A DNA stretch of 64,000 nt from Candidatus Terasakiella magnetica (GTDB taxonomy: Bacteria; Pseudomonadota; Alphaproteobacteria; Rhodospirillales; Terasakiellaceae), in the NCBI RefSeq assembly GCF_900093605.1, contig NZ_FLYE01000001.1, positions 124,001-188,000 on the forward strand, given 5' to 3'. Numbering within the stretch: the stretch's first letter is position 1; each line of letters opens with the position of its first letter. Below the pieces are notes generated by a model. That model was not told the DNA's origin. It did not search any database and saw only the letters and a program-made list of their open reading frames with translations. The position numbers were made by a program, and so were the translations under genes. Shown piece by piece: positions 10,201-25,200 of this stretch.

Positions 10201-13200
10201 CATATGCTGCGGCACAAACGGCCTTGGCTTCTGCTTTGACTGCGAAAAACAATGCAACGACTGCGCTTGATACGGTTAATGACAGTAATGATCCGGCGAT
10301 TGAGAAGTTCTATGTTTTAAAATCAGCCCTGCCGGGTGATGGTTCAAACATTGGTGAAATCGCTGATTTGCCCGACAGTTCCCTTGATTGGGTGAATGTA
10401 GGTACAGGCGGGACACATGTTGTTCATGTTGACTCTGTAAGTAAGTATCAATCGGTACTTTCCAATATCGAATTGGCTGAAAAGCAATCTTCGCAAATTG
10501 ATAGTGTCTATGAAAAATTAGTCTCTAAAGTAGGTGAGGCCGCACAAGCCCTTGAATCTATCTTGGATGTAAAACGTGAAGCAGACTTCATCACAGCAGG
10601 TGTCGTACAAGACATTAAAGACGAATTCCCCGCCGCTGTTGAACGTACTGAAGGCGCAACTGAAAAAGCTGTTGATGCCGCTTATGATGCGATTAAGGCA
10701 ACAAAGGATGCTTTGGATGGGGTGATCTCCCTTGTGGATGGGGCCTCAGTTGATAATAGTAACGTGGTCACCGTTTCTGGTGATGCGGCTTTGGGGACAA
10801 AGCTCACAACAGCCTTGCAAACATTGGTCACAGCCTTAAGTGATGCAGATGATTTGCGCACAGCGGTAAATAACTGGTCACAAGATGCAACGGACCCGAC
10901 AGATCAAAATATTACAGACCTTCTAGCCCATGGCTCAAATGCTGATCTTGAGGGTGTGGTTGCCTCACTTACATCAAGCGTTACAAATATCAATGATTTC
11001 ATTGCTGACCTGACAAGTGGCTCATTTGCAGCCAGTGCTGCAGACCTTGCCCTTGATGCCGCAGGTCATGCGAAAACGGCGATTGAAAATGCACAATCAG
11101 CAGCGACAAACCTGCAAACCTTAAAAGGCAATCAGGCAGATTTGAATGCGGCAACCACATCAGAAGCTGCCTTGGCTGAATTGCAACCCGCAAGTGATGC
11201 CAACACCAATGCGAAAACAGCTGCACAAGAAGCCGCAGAAGCCGCCGCCAGTTCTGGTGGCATTAAGCAAATTCAATCGGCTCAAGCCGAAGCTGCTGCC
11301 CAAGCTGCCGCAGAAGCTGCCCGTCAGGCCGATTATGACGCCACCATTGCAGCGCGCGATAGTGTAGCAAATGTTGCAACAGATGCACGTAGCGATGCCG
11401 ATGCTGCCAAGATTGCCTATGATAATGCAGTTGCGGACCTAAATGCTTCTAAGGCACTTATTACGAATAGCGCATCAACCATTGTGTTTGGTGCAGGGCC
11501 ATTTACGGACCTCGAAGCCAAAGAGTCTGTTGAACAAGCCTATAGCTCAGCCCAACGTGCTTTGGGTGAAGATACCAATAATGCAACCGCCTCCAACCTG
11601 ACCTCAGAAATTGCCAAAGCCAAGAAAGCTTGGGAAGACGCAGTTGTCAGTGCTAATAAGGCCGATGCGGCTTATACAGCGATTCAAAGCGCGGTAACTA
11701 AGGCGCAAACGGCCTATACAAATGGTGATTCTCTTTCTGAATATCGCAAAGATGCAGAAACGAATGCCAAGACGCTGTTGGATGAAAATAGCGCAGCTGA
11801 TAGGAGCCGTAAAAACGCACAAGAAGCCGAAACTGATGCGGACGCTGCTGCAACGGTGGTCTTAGAGCAAACAACAAGTGCCACAAGCAACCGCGCGATC
11901 TTTGATGTTTCTGAAGAAGTTGCGGGTTATGCAAAAACGGTTCAGACCCAAATTGATGGGGATGGGGCCTCTGTTGATGGTGCGCAATCTGACCTTGATA
12001 GTATCAAGACGTCAACCACAGCAGCCGTAACACAAGGTCAGGCCGCAGCTGATCAAGTTGATGCGGCTGTGACTGATATGGATAATAATCCAAATGCGGA
12101 CCCAGCCACGCAATTGGCAAATGAATATGCCTTAGCTGTTGCGGCGCGCGATGCCATTTATAATACAACGACAGAGCAAGGGCATTTAGCAACGGCCCAA
12201 GCAGAACTGGCAGAGTTGAATACGGCCTATGGCTTGGCGCAAACAGCACTTACGAATGCACAAACGGCAGTAACCAATGCAGGGGCAAATGCGAATGCGG
12301 TGGCAATTGCGCAACGCGATACCGCCCAAGATGCCTTTACTGAAATTAGCAACTTGCGTGATGAGGCCATTCAAAGTGTGGCTGAAGCCCAAGCGGCTTA
12401 TGATCAAGCGGATGCATCTGTTAGTGCAATTAACGACTTTATCGAGGCAAGAATTGATGCCGCACAAGCGCGCGCACAAGCCATTGCAGCGATTGATTCT
12501 GAAACAGATCAAGCTTACGCATCGGCCCAAGAAACGGCGCAACGTGCACAATCTGTTGAAGATGATATTTCCGATAGCACTTCAACGGGTCTTTATGATC
12601 TGGCAAGTGCGCTTGCGACTTCTATCAAAAACACAATGGCTGATTGGGTCACCAATGGCTCAAGTGGGTATAGCCAAGATGTTATTGACGATGTAAATGA
12701 CCTGATTGAGACGGTAGATAATGATGCAAGCGACCTTGTCGTTCAGTTAGAAGCAGCAAAGAGCGATGTTGATACCAATTATAATGCGATTTTTGATGGT
12801 ACGACGGGTCATTTGAAACTGGCGCAAAATGCCTCAGAAACGGTAAATGCGAATTCAACCGATGCGAAGGCGCAAGCCCAAATCGCCAAGGACCAAGCGG
12901 CCAATATCGAAACCAAGACAACCATCTTGGAAGCCCAACGATCCATTATTGAAGGGCTCTTTGGGGATATTCAGGCGGTTCAGGAACAATATAACCAAAT
13001 CCGTGAAAAAGCGGATGCGGAAAAAGCCTTGGCTGATGCACAAGCAGCCGCAGAAGCCACGCCAAAAGCTTATGATGATGAAATCACAGGCATTGATGAA
13101 GATACATCCATCATTATTGACCTGTTTGCCCAAAATGGTGGCTTGGCTGACGGACGTGCTGATAGCGGTGATATTTTCTTAGAACAGGTTAGTGACCCTG

Positions 13201-16200
13201 CCCATGGTACGGTTGTCATTCTTCAGGTTGGTGACACGGGATATGATGCAAACAAGCCATGGCTGGTACGCTATACACCGGATGAGGATTACAGCGGGTC
13301 CGATACATTTAGTTATACTATTTCCAATGGTAACTTGGATAAGGATGGTAATGCGGTTTCTGGTGGGACGAAAAAGATCGCGTCTGCCAACGTCACCCTA
13401 ACCATTGATCCGTTAAATGATGCACCGGTTGCGGTCAATGACTTTAGCTCCATCGTTGATGAAGTATCTTCTGTTGATGTAAGTGTTCTTCTTAATGATA
13501 CGGATGTTGATCTGGATGCGATTTCCATCCATAGCGTTATTGGCGATGGTAATGGCGCAACGGCTGAAACCGATGGTTCTGTCACTGTGTATGAACTTGA
13601 TTCAAATGGTGATTCCACAGGCAAAACCCTTGGTACAGCCACATGGAATACATCAGGTGATGCGTTAATCAACTTTACCCCAGCAGCAGGTGCGTTTGAT
13701 TATTTGCCAGAGGGTGAAACAACCACGGTGACTTTCCAATATAAAGTCACTGATGGCACGGCCCCTTCAGCGCCGGGTAATATTACCATCACGGTCACAG
13801 GTACAAACGATGTACCAGAATTTGAAATTTCAGGCTCTCCTGCAACGTCTCTTTCTGTTTCACATACAGAGGGTGGGGCTGCGAGCACTGTCTTTGAAAA
13901 TGTTGATTTGGTTGAAGATGATACAGCCCAAGCGCTGCAATCAGCGACCATCACCATTGAGAATTTCCAAACAGGTGACTTGCTTGAATATTCAATGCCA
14001 AGCACGGTTACAGCCTCTTATAATGCCACAACTGGGGTGCTGAGCCTGACAGGGCCAGCCTCACTTAGTGATTTCCAATCGGCGATTTCCTCAGTTACTT
14101 ATAAGACAACGGTTGATGCACCCAATACGGATGACCGTCTTATTTCTATGACGCTGAGCGATGATCTTGGTGGAACATCTGCAAAAATCACCTCAACACT
14201 CAGCCTGACCCTGACAAACGATCAGCCTGTCTTTGCCACAAAAGCGGTCTATACGGATTTAACAGCCATTTTAGAAGGTGACCCATATTCTGCGGGTACA
14301 ACTGTTAAAGACCTGATTGTTGGTTCTTCAGCAACAGATGATCCTGATGGTGATACATTGGGCATGGCGATTACCAGTGTGGATGAGACCTATGGTACAT
14401 GGGAATATTCCCTTGATGAGGGCGTTAACTGGACTGAAATCGTAGGCTCAAACGTTGGTGAAGATAGTGCGCTTCTCTTAAATGAAGATGCCCGCGTTCG
14501 CTTTGCACCAAGTGATCCTGAATATAACGGCACAGACCCAGAATTTACTTTCCGCCTTTGGGATGGCACAGGTGTTGATGGGCAAAGCAATCCGCTTGCA
14601 GCAGGTGATAGTGTTGATATCACAGGCTATGACCTTAATGACACGACAGTACCATTCTCGCTAGATACCAACTTTGCACGCCAGACGGTAACAGATGTAA
14701 ATGATGCACCAACGTTTGTAGGTCGCAGTCAGAAGGTCATGATGTTTGATGGCGTTGATGATTACATCCAGATGGGTAATGATCAGATCAATACAATGCC
14801 TGAAGGTTCCTTCGCCACTTGGGTTTATTTGAATGATGTTGGCGATGGCACGAATGGCAGCGGTAGTGCCATTATGACCATGCCAGTAGATTTCCACTCT
14901 TCCAGTGGTTTCTTTGGTGTGGGGACGTATGAAGCTGGAAAAGGCTATACGGTACCAGCGGGTAAGCTTGTATTTGGTAATGGTGGCACGCAGATTATTT
15001 CTGATACATCAGTTGCACAAGGGGAATGGACACATGTTGCCGTTACCTTTGATAGTACAGGCGCAAGTCTTTATATTAATGGTGAGCTGGATAAAACAGA
15101 AACGGGCAGTGGATTTAGCATTCCAACCGTTCCGCATCTGGAACCGACTTATAATACTTATACAATTGACCCCCGCATCGGTATGTTTGATTCTATTGAA
15201 ACGCCATACTTTGCCTTGGATGGGGCCATTGATGATATTAAAGTATGGGATGCGCGCCTAAGCGAGGCAGATATTGCCAATGCCTATCAAGGCAATACGA
15301 CTTCACAAGATAGCGAAATTCGCTGGCATTATAACTTTGATGATGGCACAGCGACTGACCAAACAGCCAATAATTGGGATGGGACTATCCAAGGGGCCAG
15401 TGGAAGTGACCTGAACTCAAATGCATGGGATGAGCTTGTTTCTACATCCAGTGGAACACATGCCGTTGATCGTATTGATGCTATTGACATGGTGTCCCAA
15501 CCAGACGGGTCTTACGGCATGTTCTGGATGAAGGCTACATCAGCGAGCACATTCCAAGTGATGGGTCAGTTGTTTGATGAAAGTGGCAACAAGTTTGGGA
15601 CTGAATTTACAGTTAATGATACAGCTCAAACTGATGCGCGCTATCCAAATGTAACGGTCACGGAAGATGGTGGCTATATGGTTGTCTGGAGTGCACCGGG
15701 CACGGATGAAACTGAAATTTATGCCAAAAAAGTCACTGTTTCTGCGGTTGATGCCTCCCTTGGTGATAGTTTCGTAGTTAATACCGGAACCACAGGTGCA
15801 CAACAACGTCCATCTATTATCTCGCTTGGGGATGTTCAAGGTGATGATAAAGAAGAGTTTGCCATTGCGTGGATGGATGCTCGTTCATCTTCTAATGATG
15901 GGACTTATATCAAGGTTGTTGATGAAACGGGCGCTGAGGTAACGGCTGAGTTTGAAATTCCACAAGTTGGTACGTGGCAAAACCAGAGTGATATGTTGCA
16001 TCTTGGTTCAGGTCGTTTCTTGGTAACTTATACAGACTCGGTATCTGGTAAGTGGACCACTAAATACTCTATTTACGACTATGACTCCTCAACAGCAGTT
16101 GTTGCGGATCAGACTTTAAGTCCAACAGGTACAACTAACTCAAGCTTTTCAGAAGCCACGGTGTTGAGTGATGGGAAAATTGCGATTACATGGCCTAATC

Positions 16201-19200
16201 TGGGGACAGACCAGGGCGAGAGTGATTTCAGCATTCATCTTACACTTCTTAATAGTGATGGTACGGTTGCCAAGTCCAATATTCATGTCAATACAACAAC
16301 AGCAGGCGCACAAGAAGTCCCATCAATAGCCGCCATGGATGATGGTGGTATGGTCATTGTCTGGCAGAGCCCGGATGATGGTAACGGTTATGGCATTTTG
16401 GGGCAGCGTCTTGATGAACAGGGCAACCCGATTGGCAGCGAATTTGTTGTAAATGCAGGTACAACAGGTGTTCAAAACGCACCGCAGATTGTCAATGTGG
16501 GTGAGGGTAAGTTTGTTGTTTCTTGGCAGGACCAAGATAGTACGTACCATATTGAACAGCGCAGCTTCACAATTGATGGCACAGAGACGCCTATTCCTGT
16601 ACAGGAAATCTATCACCAAGAAGATACAACGCTAAATATTGAAGAAAGCTATCTGTTAGAATTCTTCAATGACATTGAGGGGAATTCACTTTCAATCACT
16701 GAGTTAATGATTGATGGAGTGGTTATTTCAGCAACTGCTGGTGTGTGGTCATATACACCGCCTTTAGATTTCTTTGGTAAGAAATCCATGAGTGTCACGG
16801 TCAGTGATGGGGCAACAACCACAACGGGTGACTTCCAGATTGCATTCTCTGCGGTAAATGATGAACCAGAAGTAACCTTCATGAACCTGAGCGCCGATGA
16901 AGGTGATGTGATTACCTTCACGCTGGATGATATTATTGCACAGGTTGATGACCCTGATTTTGATACGGTCACCATTGATACGGTGATGGGTGAAACGCTT
17001 TCCTCACTTGATAGTGCGGATAAGTCACTCACAGACGGTGTGCTTGGTTATGATAGTGCCAGCAAGACCTTTACTTTCACACCGAATGCAGAATTTGATG
17101 GCACTCAGCAGATTGCCTTTAGCGGGACATCTGGCTCAGACGCCATTGGCGGGAACTTTAGCCTGACTTACACAGGTGTAAATGACGCACCAGAATTTAC
17201 ACCGTTTAATGAGCAAACGGCTTCACTGCTGTTTGATGGTGTTGATGATGGTATTGTTGCTGGGCGCGGGGTCAATGATAACCTCGCTATTACGGGTGAT
17301 TTAACCCTTGAAGGCTGGGTCAATCTTGACCTCGCTTCAAGTTCGGTTCACACCCTCTTCAGCTTTGTCGGGGCAGGCGAAACTGAAGATGCTAATATCC
17401 TTTATTACCTGAATGTTCAAACAAATGGTGCTGTAGAATATGGGCATGAAACCGGTGCAGGGACGAATGTTGAAACGTTAACCACGACTGGTGTTGTAAC
17501 AGCTGATACATGGACCCATATGGCAGCTGTTCGTGATGACACAGCGGGCACTTGGTCGCTTTATGTCAATGGTGTGGAAATTGGTACGCCACTTAGTTAT
17601 AGCCCTGAAACGCAATCAGCCACGGGTGGTAGTGTTTCTGCCTTGAATGTTGGCTTTGCGGGTAACCTGTTTACGGCAGGTCATTTGGCAGATATGCGTG
17701 TATGGAATACAGCACGCACACAAGAACAGATTATTGAAACAAAAGACGGTTATGTTGATAGCGATGCTTCAGGCCTCGTTTCTAACTGGAAATTGAATGA
17801 TGCCATATCTGGTACTGCAACAGCAGTGGAAGATAATACGGGCAATACAACACCAACAATTAACAGTGCACCAAGTTTTGTAGATGGTTCAACAAACAAT
17901 CTTGATCTTGCTAATCTGTTTATTGGTCATGATGAAAGCGTTTCTCATCTGGTTCAAACCTCCATCGGTAATGTGACAACCGTTGTGCAAAGTGATGGCT
18001 CATATGGTGTCTTCTGGTATGCACAAGACGCAGCCAAAACCAATACGGATGTTTATGGTAAGCTCTATGATAGCGATGGTAACCCAACCAGTGATGAGTT
18101 CCTTGTAACATCGGATAAAGACGATATCCTCACAGAAACATTACGTGCAGGCGGGGACTTTGTGACCACCACAAGTGATGGCGGTTATATGCTCACATGG
18201 ATGTCTGCTATCGGTTCAAGTAGCGAAGTGGATGTTTATGCCAAGAAAATTCCTGTCGTGGATGGTCATCCAGAAATGGATGGTATTATTGATCTGCGCA
18301 TAACCAATGATGCAGGGGCTGAGGATAGCCCGACGATCAAGGATTTGGGCGATGATACCTATGGGCTGACTTTTGATAATACAACGATCCGTATCATTGA
18401 TGAGACGGGGACTGTGATCAGTGGCGCTGATTATACGGTAGCATCAGGTTCAACCATCAAGTCTATGACGGCCTTGGGCTTTGGTGAGTTTGCCTTATTG
18501 GTTGATGACGCTTCAGGCAATAGCCAGCTTCAGGTTAAATATTATGATCAGATTGCCAGCGAATGGGTTGATTCAATTGATGCGGTGACCTTAGGCTCTG
18601 TTGCCGCAGATGCACAGTCTGGTAACTCTGTTGATATTCTAGAAAACGGTCATCTCTTGATCACATGGGGGCATGTGGATGATGGCGGTTCTACGCGTGA
18701 ATTGCATGGCATGGTCATTGATCCGTTTGACTATAGCGTTGTCACAAGCGAAGTAACGCTGAAAGACAGCTTGCCTGCAAATTCAGATTCATATGACAAT
18801 ATTGCGACCTTGCCAGATGGCGGCTTTATCCTCACTTGGGCAATTGATTCAGGTGGTTTTGAGACCTGGGCTGAGCGCTTTGATAGTGCAGGTGTTTCTG
18901 TTGGTGAACCATTCACCGTTGCAAGTGATACGACAGGCAATCAATATCGCCCTGATGTGATTGCACATGATGATGGGACTGTGACTTTTGTTTGGGCAAA
19001 TGACACGGGCGCGCAATCTGATGCGACCTCCATTGTAAAACGCACCTTTACCACCAATGGGGTGGAGACACCTGTTGCCCTTCAGATCATTGAATCTTCA
19101 GAAGATTATGCCTTTACCATTAGTAAGGCACAGTTGGTTGGCTTCTTTAAAGATGTGGATACAGGTAGCACAATTGATATTGCTAACCCGGCAAGTGATG

Positions 19201-22200
19201 TCACGGTCACAGAAGGCACGATCACCTATAATGGCAATGATACATGGACTTATACGCCTGTTGCCAATGACTTTGGTAAGGTCAAAATGCAGGTCACAGT
19301 CAGTGATGGCACGTTATCTTCAACGGGTGATTTTGTAATTGAGCTTGATCCGGTGAATGACGCCCCTGTTGTGACTCCATTACAAGTCGCCGCGGTTGAA
19401 GATCAGGTTGTTAACTTTACGTTGGATGACTTGATTGGGCAGGTTACAGATGTGGATAATGACCATGTGACCATTTCTACGGTTGCCGGGGAAGCCTTAA
19501 CGAGTACAGCACTTACAACAGGTAAAGCGCTCGCAAACGGTACGTTATATTACGATAGCTATATTGAAACTTTCACATTCGTGCCAACGGCTGAATTTGC
19601 CAATGTGCAATCTATTGCCTTTACAGGTGCATCCGGTAGAGATGGTGTGAGTGGTAATTTCAATCTGAATTATGCCGATGTCAATGATGCTCCGACCTTT
19701 AGATCAGCCTCAGCTACACCTGAGTTCTATAAAGAAGTAATTGATCTCAGCGCGACTCATGAAGATGACCATAAAATTGCCGACCTCAACCAAGATGGCT
19801 GGAATGATCTCATCTATGTTTCTGATGGGGATGTAAAAGTTCGTCTTAACGATGGTGCTGGTAATCTGGGTAATGAACAGGTTGCACTGACTGATAGTGG
19901 CTATGGCATTTATGGTCGCTTCCAATTAGGTGATTTATTTGGGGACGATAATCTAGATATTGTTTTGAACTATACCCAAGGCGGTGAAGGTTCACCTGTT
20001 ATTCCTAATGTCTATCAAGGTGTCTCTGGTGTTGATGCCAATGGCAATGAAACTTTCACTTTTGCAACAACGAGCAATACAGTGCAGTCCCTGTCATGGT
20101 GGACGACGAGCGATCTCACCATTGGGGATTTTGACGGTGATGGCGATAATGACGTTGCTTCAATGCATAATACTTCTGGTGCACGGGTTTATTGGAACAA
20201 TGCCGGTACGTTAACACTTGAGACCGATTATACCCTTGGCAATATGTCTGCTGTTTCCATTGCCTCTGGTGATATTGATAAAGATGGTCGTGACGATATC
20301 GTCCAAGGGTCTTGGGGCGGTGGTACGGCTGGTCAGACAGCGCAATTATTCTATGCCAATGCCACAGGCTTTGACGGTGCTATAAATATTTCGCAAGCCG
20401 ATAATGCAGGCAGTGGTGGCGCATATGCGGCCAGTACGGACGTGCACCTTGAAGATATCAACCAAGATGGCTGGCTCGATCTGTTTATCACCAACCGTTA
20501 TGACTATAACGTGCTTTATCTCAATGATGGCGCGGGTAATTTCACAAGTTCCATTGATGTTGGGACCCTTCAGGATAATTCAGATAACTTCTCCACCATT
20601 GGCGATATAGATGGTGATGGCGATATTGATATCGTTAATTCTGATTATTATGGGGTGCAGGCCTTTATCAATGATGGTAGCGAAAACTTCACTACACAAA
20701 GCCTGACTTCCTATGTTGGTTCTGGTCATTATCGCATTGAAGGCGGTGATCTAAATAACGACGGTGCGCTTGATCTGGTTAATGGCAACGGCGTCTATAT
20801 CAATGGGTCTAATGCACCAACAGCTGTGGGTGATGAAACCATCCCAACGGCGAATAACTTTAATGATGTTCAGTATCAAGAAATCGTAAAACAGCCTGAT
20901 GGGTCATATGCCATTTTCTGGTCGGCAAAAAAAGTCGGCGATACAAATATGGATATGTACGGACAGTTGTTTGATAAGTCCGGCAATCAAATCGGTGATG
21001 AATTCCAGATCACACAAGATGCATCCGATCAAATTGATTACGCTTTCTGGACCAGTTATGCCACGACCACGCCTGATGGTGGCTATATGGTTACGTGGGA
21101 AAAGGTCATTGATGGCGACTATAACATCCATACTAAAAAGATCGGTGTGGATGAGTTTGGTGCAGACCTGAGAGAGCCAGAATTTGTTATTGATGGGGGC
21201 AGTGGCCCACAACGCAACCCCGGCATCACGCATCTAAGTGAGGACAAATATGTCCAGATGTGGAGTGATACAAACGTTGGTGAAGTTATTTATGCCCAAG
21301 TAATCACCGAAGAGGGCCACCAGCTTGGCTCCAAGATTACAATCGGGCAGGGTACATTAAACGAACACCCAAGTGATATCATGCTTCTTGATAGCGAGCA
21401 GGTGATGTTTGCTTGGTCGGATAATACAAACGGCGATAACTATTTCGCTCTTTATGATTATGATAGTACGACAAATAACCTGACAGAAGTCTATGCCCCC
21501 ATCAGCTATAAGCCGATGAGCACAAACGATACGCCCGCACAATATGTGCCGGATATGACGCAGCTTGAAAATGGCAAAATTGTTTTCGTCTGGCGCGATG
21601 ACTCTGCATCAGATGGTAGCCTTCATGGCGTTTATGGCTCAATGGTTGACCCTGTAAGCGGTGATATTGTCAAATCGGATTTCTTGATTAATTCAGCAAC
21701 AACGGGTTATCAGGATGCGCCTGAAGTAACAGCCTTGAGTGATGGTGGTTTCCTTGTTATCTGGCGTGACACAAATGCACTTGATGGCAGTGGGGACTCT
21801 ATTCAGGGCCAACGTTACGATACAGTTGGTAACAAGGTAGGTTCTCAGTTCCAAGTCAATGCAGATGGTGTGGATAATCAAAACACACCGCAGGTTGAAG
21901 CTTTTGATGATGGAACGGTTCTTGTCTCCTGGGCAAACCATGCCACAAGCAGCTCAACAGTTGAAACACGCCTCTTTACAACGAATGGTACGGACACCCC
22001 TGTTCCTGTCATCAAGCTATCGGGCGTTGAAGATCAACAAATGACCTTTAGTGACGCTGATATTCTTGGCGCTTTTGTTGATATTGAAGGTGATAGCCTC
22101 TCTATCACAGATGTTTCTGTTGCAACGGGCACAGCGTCATATAATGCCACATCCGGTGTATGGACATATACACCAGAGCCAAATGCCTTTGGCAAGGTTG

Positions 22201-25200
22201 CCATGCAAATTACGGTTTCTGATGGGACCACGACATCTGTTGGTGATTTCCAGATTAATTTGGCTGGCGTAAATGATGTGCCGACCTTTACAGGTATTTC
22301 ATCCTCTGCTGATGATGTTGTTGTTTCACCTGATTATGCCTCTGTAGAAATGCGCGCGACTGTTGCCCATGATGATGGCTCATTTGCACATTTCTGGACG
22401 GCAGAGGGGAATTTATACGGTCAGCTTTATGGGAACAATGAAGCTAAGCTCGGTGCCATTTTTGCGGTTCAAGAAGATAGCGATATTTATTCCTTTAATG
22501 TCGGTGCAAAAGAAAACGGTAAATATCAGGCTGTCTGGTTTGAGGATGATGACGGAACGTTAACCGGCTATATGGCTGAGGTTCGTGTCAACAGTGGGGA
22601 AGCCTATGTCGATACAAAAACCGCACTTGGTATTACGGTTGATGATTATGGTAGCCCGCGTGGTCTGAGTATCCTTAGTATCGGTGATGTGAATAACGAT
22701 AATACGGAAGATTTTGCCCTTGTCTGGACAGATCACTATAGCGGTGAGTCTTTCATTAAAATTATTGATGCCGACAATACGGAAGTTACAGCCCAGCAAC
22801 AGATCCCATATGTCTCTGGGGGTACGGCAAGTTTTGTTAGTAATGTTGAACATCTTGGCGGTGGTGAGGTCGCCATTATTCAGCAGGCTTTCCAAGGTGG
22901 CTATTGGTCAACTGAATATGTCAGCTTTGCTTATGATGATCTATCAACACCAGTTGTCGCCCCTTATGCCATTGATGCTGTTTCTGCCGATCAGAAACGA
23001 CCAAGTATGGAAGTCCTTGCCGATGGTAATATCGCCGTTGCATGGAGTGAAGATGGCGCAGATGCGCATGAGCGCGGTATCCGTGTAGGTGTTATTGACC
23101 AAGACGGTAATGTGGTTTCCACTCCAATCCTTGGCAATACACATTATTACGATATTCAGGAAAATGCTGAAATCGCAGCCATGAAAGATGGGTCATTTGT
23201 TGTCGTCTGGAAAGACCTTGGCGACAATGATGGCTCTGGAAGCGGCATTTTTGCACAGCGCTTTAGTAGTGACGGCACAAAGCTTGGTGTTGAATTTATT
23301 ATCAGTAAGGATACTGAGGGTAGCCAAAGCCGCCCCATGATCCGCACACTTGCTGATGGTCGTTTTGTTGTTTCTTGGGAAGATGACTCTGACCATGTCG
23401 AGCACCGTATTTTCGAGACATACGGTACAGACACACCTGTTCCAAGTGAAGGCACGCTTAACACAAATGCTGCGCTAACCGTTCTTGAAGATGGTGTCTT
23501 TGAAGGGCGCGTTGTGACCAATGATATTGATGGTGAAGTCACCACGGTTTCTGTCACAACCGGGGCAGAACATGGTGAGCTTGTGCTCGATGCCAGCGGG
23601 GCCTTTACCTACAAGCCTTATAATGAATATTCAGGTTCTGACAGCTTCACTGTGAAAATCGAAGACCCGAATGGTGATTATTCACTACAAACGGTGAATG
23701 TAACGGTAAGCGCCGTTAATGATGTGCCGATTGCTTATAACCAATGGGTCTTGGGCTATGTCCTGCATGAAAGCACAGAAGATCAAAGCGAGCTGAAATC
23801 TGTCTTGCTGGATGACGGCACAACGTTGATGATGTGGGTTCAAGACCGTGGCGGTAGTGAGCTTAAAGATGTCATGGTACAACGTGTAAACGTGCATGGT
23901 CAGCCGATTGATCAGGCATATGTTGTTGCTGGTGGTGATCTAACCCAATATCAAATTGATGCAACTGTTCTGAACAATGGCAATGTTGCAATCTCTTACG
24001 AAGAGATTGTGGTTACTTCGCCTGCGGATTATTCCATGCAGGTTCAAATCTTTGATCCAAGCAATGGCTCTATTGTGAATAATAGCCCGATCATTGTTCC
24101 TTCAACGACAGCAGGTTATCAGACCAAGGTTCAAATTACTGCGCTGGATAATGGCGGGTTTATGACCGCGCACTCTGATCCAAATGGGGTTGATGGTAGT
24201 GGCTGGGGCGTATTTGGTCGCTTGTTTGATGCCAATGGCGTGCCACAAACCAATACGATCACGGGTAATACGGACCAATTTATCATTGCCAGCGCACCGA
24301 CCAATGATGAAGATGATGCGCAACTGGCAACGCTTTCTGATGGACGTGTTGTTGCGGTTTGGACAGAAACAAATGCAGGCTCAACAGACCAAGACACATG
24401 GGCACGCATTTTTGGACAAGACGGTACACCAATCGGTTCTGCCTTTGAGGTTTCTCAAGAACATCTCAGCAATGCTTCAGAATCAGCCTGGGAGCTTTAT
24501 TACCAAGTTGAAGCCACACCTGATGGCGGTTTTGCCGTGGCTTATCAGCATGGTTACCCAACAGGTGAAATCCGTCTGAATGTTTATGAACCAAACCCTG
24601 ATGATAATAGCGCCTACCAGCTCCGTGATGGTCAACAGATTGTTGTAACAAGCGATACAACGGGCAGCAGCCTTGATCTCGCCGTTGGTGAAGATGGCAG
24701 TATCTTCTTAACATGGGCTGCTAATGGGTTTGACGGGCGTGATATCTGGACACGTTATTATGATCCAAACTTAAATCCTGCCATGGGTGTCCTAGAAATC
24801 AATGATGTTGATTTTGGTGACCAAGTCCAACCTCATGTGAGCCCGACAGTTGATGGTGGCTTTATGGTCACATGGACAGATCAACATACAGGCCATGTGA
24901 TGGCTGAAAAGTTCATGTTCGAAAGCCAGTATGTGGGTGAGGATATTGAACGCAACTTCCTGCTGGGCGGGACCGATGCAGATGGTGATGATCTCACCGT
25001 TACCATGACAGCTTTGTCAAGCAATGGAACATTCTATCAAACAATTGATGGTTCAACAAAAGGGGATGAAATCACCTCTGTTGGTACGGTTGTGACGAAT
25101 GATAAAGGTCTGGTTATCTTCGTTCCAAACCAAGATGATGATAGCAGTGGTAGTTTTGCCTATACAGTCAGTGATGGTGTGAACCCACCTGTGGCACAGT

